Assembly (NCBI RefSeq): GCF_001189295.1
Contig: NZ_CP012159.1
Location: 5,162,525-5,226,524, forward strand
Length of the DNA: 64,000 nt
Direction: 5' to 3'
DNA from: Chondromyces crocatus
Lineage (GTDB): Bacteria > Myxococcota_A > Polyangia > Polyangiales > Polyangiaceae
Shown: positions 61,030 through 64,000 of the stretch, piece by piece
Position numbering within the stretch: position 1 is the stretch's first letter
Layout of the letters: each line of letters starts with the position of its first letter
Notes under the pieces: model-generated
What the model saw: only the letters and a program-made list of their open reading frames with translations
What the model was told of the DNA's origin: nothing
Databases searched by the model: none
Made by a program: the position numbers and the translations under genes

Positions 61030-63093
61030 TCAAGCGTCGAAGCTGCCTGTCACCTTGAAGCGTTGCCAGTCGGCAGCGCGTGGCAGTGTCTCGCGGTTGG
61101 TGCGCCGCAACCATGCGGACTTGAAGTCCTTGGCTCGCCGTAGCAGCTCTCGGTCGGAGAGCTGCGGCGCTTCGAGCTGTGCGAGGAGATCCCAGACGGC
61201 GGCGCCCCGGGAGAGCGCCCGCTCGGAGAACGTGGCGGCCAGCTCGCGCATGGAGGCGAGTCGCCTCGGTTCGTCGCGTGGACGCACGATCTGCACCACG
61301 TCGAGCAGCGCGGCGGGGTGGAGCGCGAGCAGTTGCTTCGCGGCGAGCACGCCGATGAACCACTGATCCTCCGAGCAGAGCAGCACACCCCCACCCGCTG
61401 AACCTACCTTTTCTTCCAGCTCGCGCGCGACGCAGCGGTCGTGCCGCAAGACGATGTCGCTTCGCCTCGGCTCGTCCTGGAGCGCCACGGCTTCCGTCGA
61501 TACGATTCGCTGGGAACCAATCTCGTAGCGTTTCGCGAGGGTCTCCAGCGACTGTTCGACGACGCGACGCAGGCGCCGCGGCTCCTGTGACCACCTGTCG
61601 CTCTCCCAGTCGTGGGGAAGGCCAAGATCCTGCAAGAACTCGTCGAAGCGCACGAGGGTTGCGGGCTCGCTCCGGCGCTGCGCCACGGCGTGGAAATGCG
61701 CCACGTAGAAGTTCTCGGAGCGCGCCAGGTCCTCGTCGACGCCGATGAAGGAGCGGTATCGGCGTGCCGCCTCCAGGAGGTGTGCGGCCATCTCCTCGAT
61801 GTAGACGCTCGGAATGACGGCCATGATGCCGCGTTTGCGCAGCGCCTGGTGGAGTTCGACGGCGCTCTCCGAGGTGGTCCAGCCGTGCGCGACCCGATCG
61901 AACATGCCGCACAGCATCGGGAGAGCGACGGAAGCATCCAGCCAGATCGTGAGATCGTTGCCGTGCGTGAGCGCCGTGGCGAGTTCGTCGCTCTCGCGGC
62001 TCGTCATCTGGATGAAGAGTTCTGCCGCTCCGAGGGCCTTGCCATAGGGGGACGCCGATACGACGTCGACGAGCTCCTTGAGCGCCTCGCTGGAGGTGCC
62101 TCCTCGCGGCATGAGATGATCTGCAAGGCGCCGCTCGACCCGGTCGAGGCGCCTCGTGAGTTCTTCCGAGGTGCGCCCGGTCAGTGCGCTGGGGGGGACT
62201 TCCCGTACGAGGAGGCCCAGATCGTCGAAGACGTCGTCCACGGCGCTCCTGCGCCGCTCGGCATCGTGAATCCGCCCTTCCAGCGCCTCGATGCAGTCCT
62301 CGCGCAGGCGCTCGGCAGCGGCGGCCTGGATGTCCAGGGCCGCCTTCGTCCGCGCCGCGAGCGTGCGGGTCGCGGCGACCTCGGCTTCACGTACCTCGAC
62401 GAGGCCCTCGGCCGCGAGGGTATCGAGTTCCCGGCGAAACAGGCGCCGAACCGACGTACCGATCCCCGCCGCATCGACCGCATGGCTCAGCAGCGCGTCG
62501 ACCGAGATCGGTGTGCTGGTCCGGTACAGACATGCCGCGAGTACGCTGCGTGCGACCTCGGCACGAAAGTCGCCCGAATTCTCGTGGAAGAAGGTGAAAG
62601 CCAGGCGCGCGTCCACGGATGGGCTCCAGGGGCGCGGTGTGGCTCTGGCGGCCGAGGCGCCGATGATGCGCGCGAGCACGGCATAGACCTCGGGATACCT
62701 GTCGGGCTCAGCGGCGAGCGATGCGATGCTGCGCGCGTCGTAGAACTTGATCACGACGCCGTACTTCATCTCGAGCTGCGCGAGCTTTGGCTCCGGAGCG
62801 GCTGGTGTCTGGGCACAGACGAAGAACAGCCGGCCGCTCGTCCGCAGTAGTTCGTATCTGTCGAGCGCCCCCGAAAGTTTCACGTCCCAGGCCTCCTTGA
62901 GGCCGGAGTGGAGCTGGACAGGCTTTCTACCTGCCTGGAACTCGATCCAGGCATCGGCGCCGCCGTCTCCCGTACCGTCGGCGAGCAGGACGGGCGTCCC
63001 GTAGAGCGCACGAAGCGTGGCGAGGGCGACCTCGTTGAAGGCTGACGGCGACAGGACGTTCTTGATGAACTCGACCCAGTCATTCGTCAGCAT
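61030..63093 (-). CDS. Unknown protein with Mrr-like endonuclease and PIN-like regions
   Basis: The 687-residue product is not recognised as a known family. The N-terminal 150 residues have the strand pattern of restriction-endonuclease-like (Mrr) folds: GDGGADAWIEF, VQLHSGLKEAWDVKLSGALD and RLFFVCAQT, then KYGVVIKFYD. The usual Q-x-K is Q-L-H, so activity is doubtful unless Lys in EAWDVK takes its place. Residues about 160-260 look like a winged helix, and 260-330 a helical coil. Residues about 380-610 look like a PIN domain, with acidic candidates Asp386 (IWLDASVAL), Glu433/434 (YIEEMA), Asp552 (RHDR) and Asp576 (CSEDQ). GGGAGG precedes the start. It could be a stand-alone defence protein. 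Confidence 0.6.
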   Translation of the reverse strand: MLTNDWVEFIKNVLSPSAFNEVALATLRALYGTPVLLADGTGDGGADAWIEFQAGRKPVQLHSGLKEAWDVKLSGALDRYELLRTSGRLFFVCAQTPAAPEPKLAQLEMKYGVVIKFYDARSIASLAAEPDRYPEVYAVLARIIGASAARATPRPWSPSVDARLAFTFFHENSGDFRAEVARSVLAACLYRTSTPISVDALLSHAVDAAGIGTSVRRLFRRELDTLAAEGLVEVREAEVAATRTLAARTKAALDIQAAAAERLREDCIEALEGRIHDAERRRSAVDDVFDDLGLLVREVPPSALTGRTSEELTRRLDRVERRLADHLMPRGGTSSEALKELVDVVSASPYGKALGAAELFIQMTSRESDELATALTHGNDLTIWLDASVALPMLCGMFDRVAHGWTTSESAVELHQALRKRGIMAVIPSVYIEEMAAHLLEAARRYRSFIGVDEDLARSENFYVAHFHAVAQRRSEPATLVRFDEFLQDLGLPHDWESDRWSQEPRRLRRVVEQSLETLAKRYEIGSQRIVSTEAVALQDEPRRSDIVLRHDRCVARELEEKVGSAGGGVLLCSEDQWFIGVLAAKQLLALHPAALLDVVQIVRPRDEPRRLASMRELAATFSERALSRGAAVWDLLAQLEAPQLSDRELLRRAKDFKSAWLRRTNRETLPRAADWQRFKVTGSFDA

Positions 63094-63283
63094 CGCGGCC
63101 TCCCTCGGCGCACCAACCGTGGTTCACGGCAGCCCGGACTCGGTTTCGGCGCGTCCCATGGTGTGCACCAGCACGTTACCATGGAGGAATCTTGCAGTGC
63201 AGCTCCCTCGGCACTGCGCCTCCGCCCTCACGTCGGATGATGATGAGGCCAGGCGGGGCTGACGTGGCGCGCGACGCGCAGGA

Positions 63284-64000
63284 TCAGGGGGCCCAGAAGA
63301 CCTTCGGGATGGCGTTGCGGTTCATGAGGGAGAGGACGTCCATCAAGAGCGCGACGGTGACGTGGACGATGAAGCCGGAGTAGATGCTCTTCGTGCGCAT
63401 CGCCAGCGAGCCGAGGGCGATGCCGGCGATCACGGCGCCCGCGGTTTCCAGGTACGGCTTGCCGAAGTGGATCATGCAGTACGGGACGATCATGGCGAAG
63501 ATCGCGCCCGAGCCCATGGTGCGCCGGAGGCCCGACAGCCAGAAGCCGCGGAAGAAGATCTCCAGGGCGAAGAACTGGAGGAAGTACATCGCCTCCCAGA
63601 CCATGAAGTCGAACCAGGACCGGGAGCTCTGCTTGTAGAAGGGGTAGTAGTTGCCGAAGTCGGGCGAGCTCGCGACGATGAACACGGCGGGGACGACGAC
63701 GGCGAGGCAGAGGCCGTAGATCCAGGCGTGGCTGAGCAGGCCGCGGACGCGCAGGCCCATGTCGAGGAGGCTGTCCTTCCGGAAGCAGATCTTCCAGGTG
63801 ACGAAGGGGATGACCACGTAGCCGAGCACGCGGGTGAAGGTCCACCAGCCGTAGCTGTAGAGCTCCGTGTACTTGCGGAGGGAGACGTACTGCCCGAGGC
63901 CGCCAGGGTGGAGGGCTTGCTCCAGCTCGACGCCGCGGAGCCAGGGCTTGATGTGGTCGCCGAAGAAGTCGCGTCCGCCGAAGTAATGCTGGAGGGTGAG
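63284..64000 (-). CDS. CPBP-family intramembrane protease (5' partial)
   Basis: The frame is open to the last base of the window, so the N terminus is missing and 238 residues are visible. The protein is polytopic with about six membrane segments. Conserved motifs of the CPBP/Abi (Rce1-like) glutamic proteases are FALEIFFRGFWLSGL (the second Glu of the usual EExxxR, with the first replaced by Leu), CMIHF, and FIVHVTVALLMD, which provides the last histidine. Such enzymes process prenylated proteins or peptides in the membrane. It is next to the Mrr-like/PIN-like gene, but its stop is 190 bases from that start and on the same strand. Confidence 0.8.
   Translation of the reverse strand, partial: LTLQHYFGGRDFFGDHIKPWLRGVELEQALHPGGLGQYVSLRKYTELYSYGWWTFTRVLGYVVIPFVTWKICFRKDSLLDMGLRVRGLLSHAWIYGLCLAVVVPAVFIVASSPDFGNYYPFYKQSSRSWFDFMVWEAMYFLQFFALEIFFRGFWLSGLRRTMGSGAIFAMIVPYCMIHFGKPYLETAGAVIAGIALGSLAMRTKSIYSGFIVHVTVALLMDVLSLMNRNAIPKVFWAP

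Overview
The window is high-GC bacterial DNA and reads as a delta-proteobacterial myxobacterium, most likely of the Sorangium/Polyangium/Chondromyces type. The evidence is an MglA-like gliding GTPase, many secreted lipoproteins with Gly/Ser/Thr-rich linkers, MopE-type DNNCDG metal-binding repeats, IgGFc-binding-like and MYXO-CTERM-like surface proteins, a second DnaK and a J-domain/TPR protein. The species assignment is inference.

Layout. 1-5631 (+): mreB (5' end outside the window), mreC, mreD, mrdA (PBP2) and rodA form the cell-elongation operon, with 4-bp overlaps at the last two junctions. 5628-9198 (-): an MglA-like GTPase with a long acidic tail, a PA14-domain lipoprotein and a zinc-ribbon rhomboid protease. 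9573-11586 (+): an ECF-like sigma factor, a probable anti-sigma membrane protein and a lipoprotein. 11709-19674 (+): a J-domain/TPR protein, a DnaK paralogue, a protein sharing a domain with the J protein, an M1 aminopeptidase and a membrane protein. 19739-19811: tRNA-Phe(GAA), followed by about 1 kb of non-coding DNA with a duplicated piece of the tRNA 3' end. 20801-21532 (+): a carboxylesterase. 21556-29329 (-): a Gld-type ABC system (ATPase, permease, GldG-like, DUF4340) followed by an SH3 protein and two small unknowns. 29544-30567 (+): a DUF3293 protein and a lipoprotein. 30635-33718 (-): thymidine phosphorylase, histidine kinase and response regulator.

34057-55448 is a cell-surface region. 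It holds an IgGFc-binding-like lipoprotein, a formylglycine-generating-enzyme-like (FGE-like) lipoprotein, an OmpA protein with thrombospondin type 3 repeats, a MopE-like lipoprotein, a CxxCH lipoprotein, and then a tandem duplication of about 7 kb. Each duplicated unit encodes a very large VWA/DNNCNG-repeat protein with a C-terminal sorting tail, translationally coupled to a large DNNCDG-repeat lipoprotein ending in an FGE-like fold.

55449-56893 carries no convincing gene but holds a striking AT-rich tandem array with a 42-43 bp unit. 56894-64000 has a WYL regulator, a KamA-family radical SAM enzyme, a lytic transglycosylase, an unusual protein that appears to join an Mrr-like endonuclease fold to a PIN-like domain, and a CPBP membrane protease running off the end.

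The most promising undescribed items are the duplicated VWA/FGE-like surface system, the 42-bp repeat array beside it, the Mrr-like/PIN-like protein, and the chaperone cluster in which two proteins share an FLLSxIDG domain.
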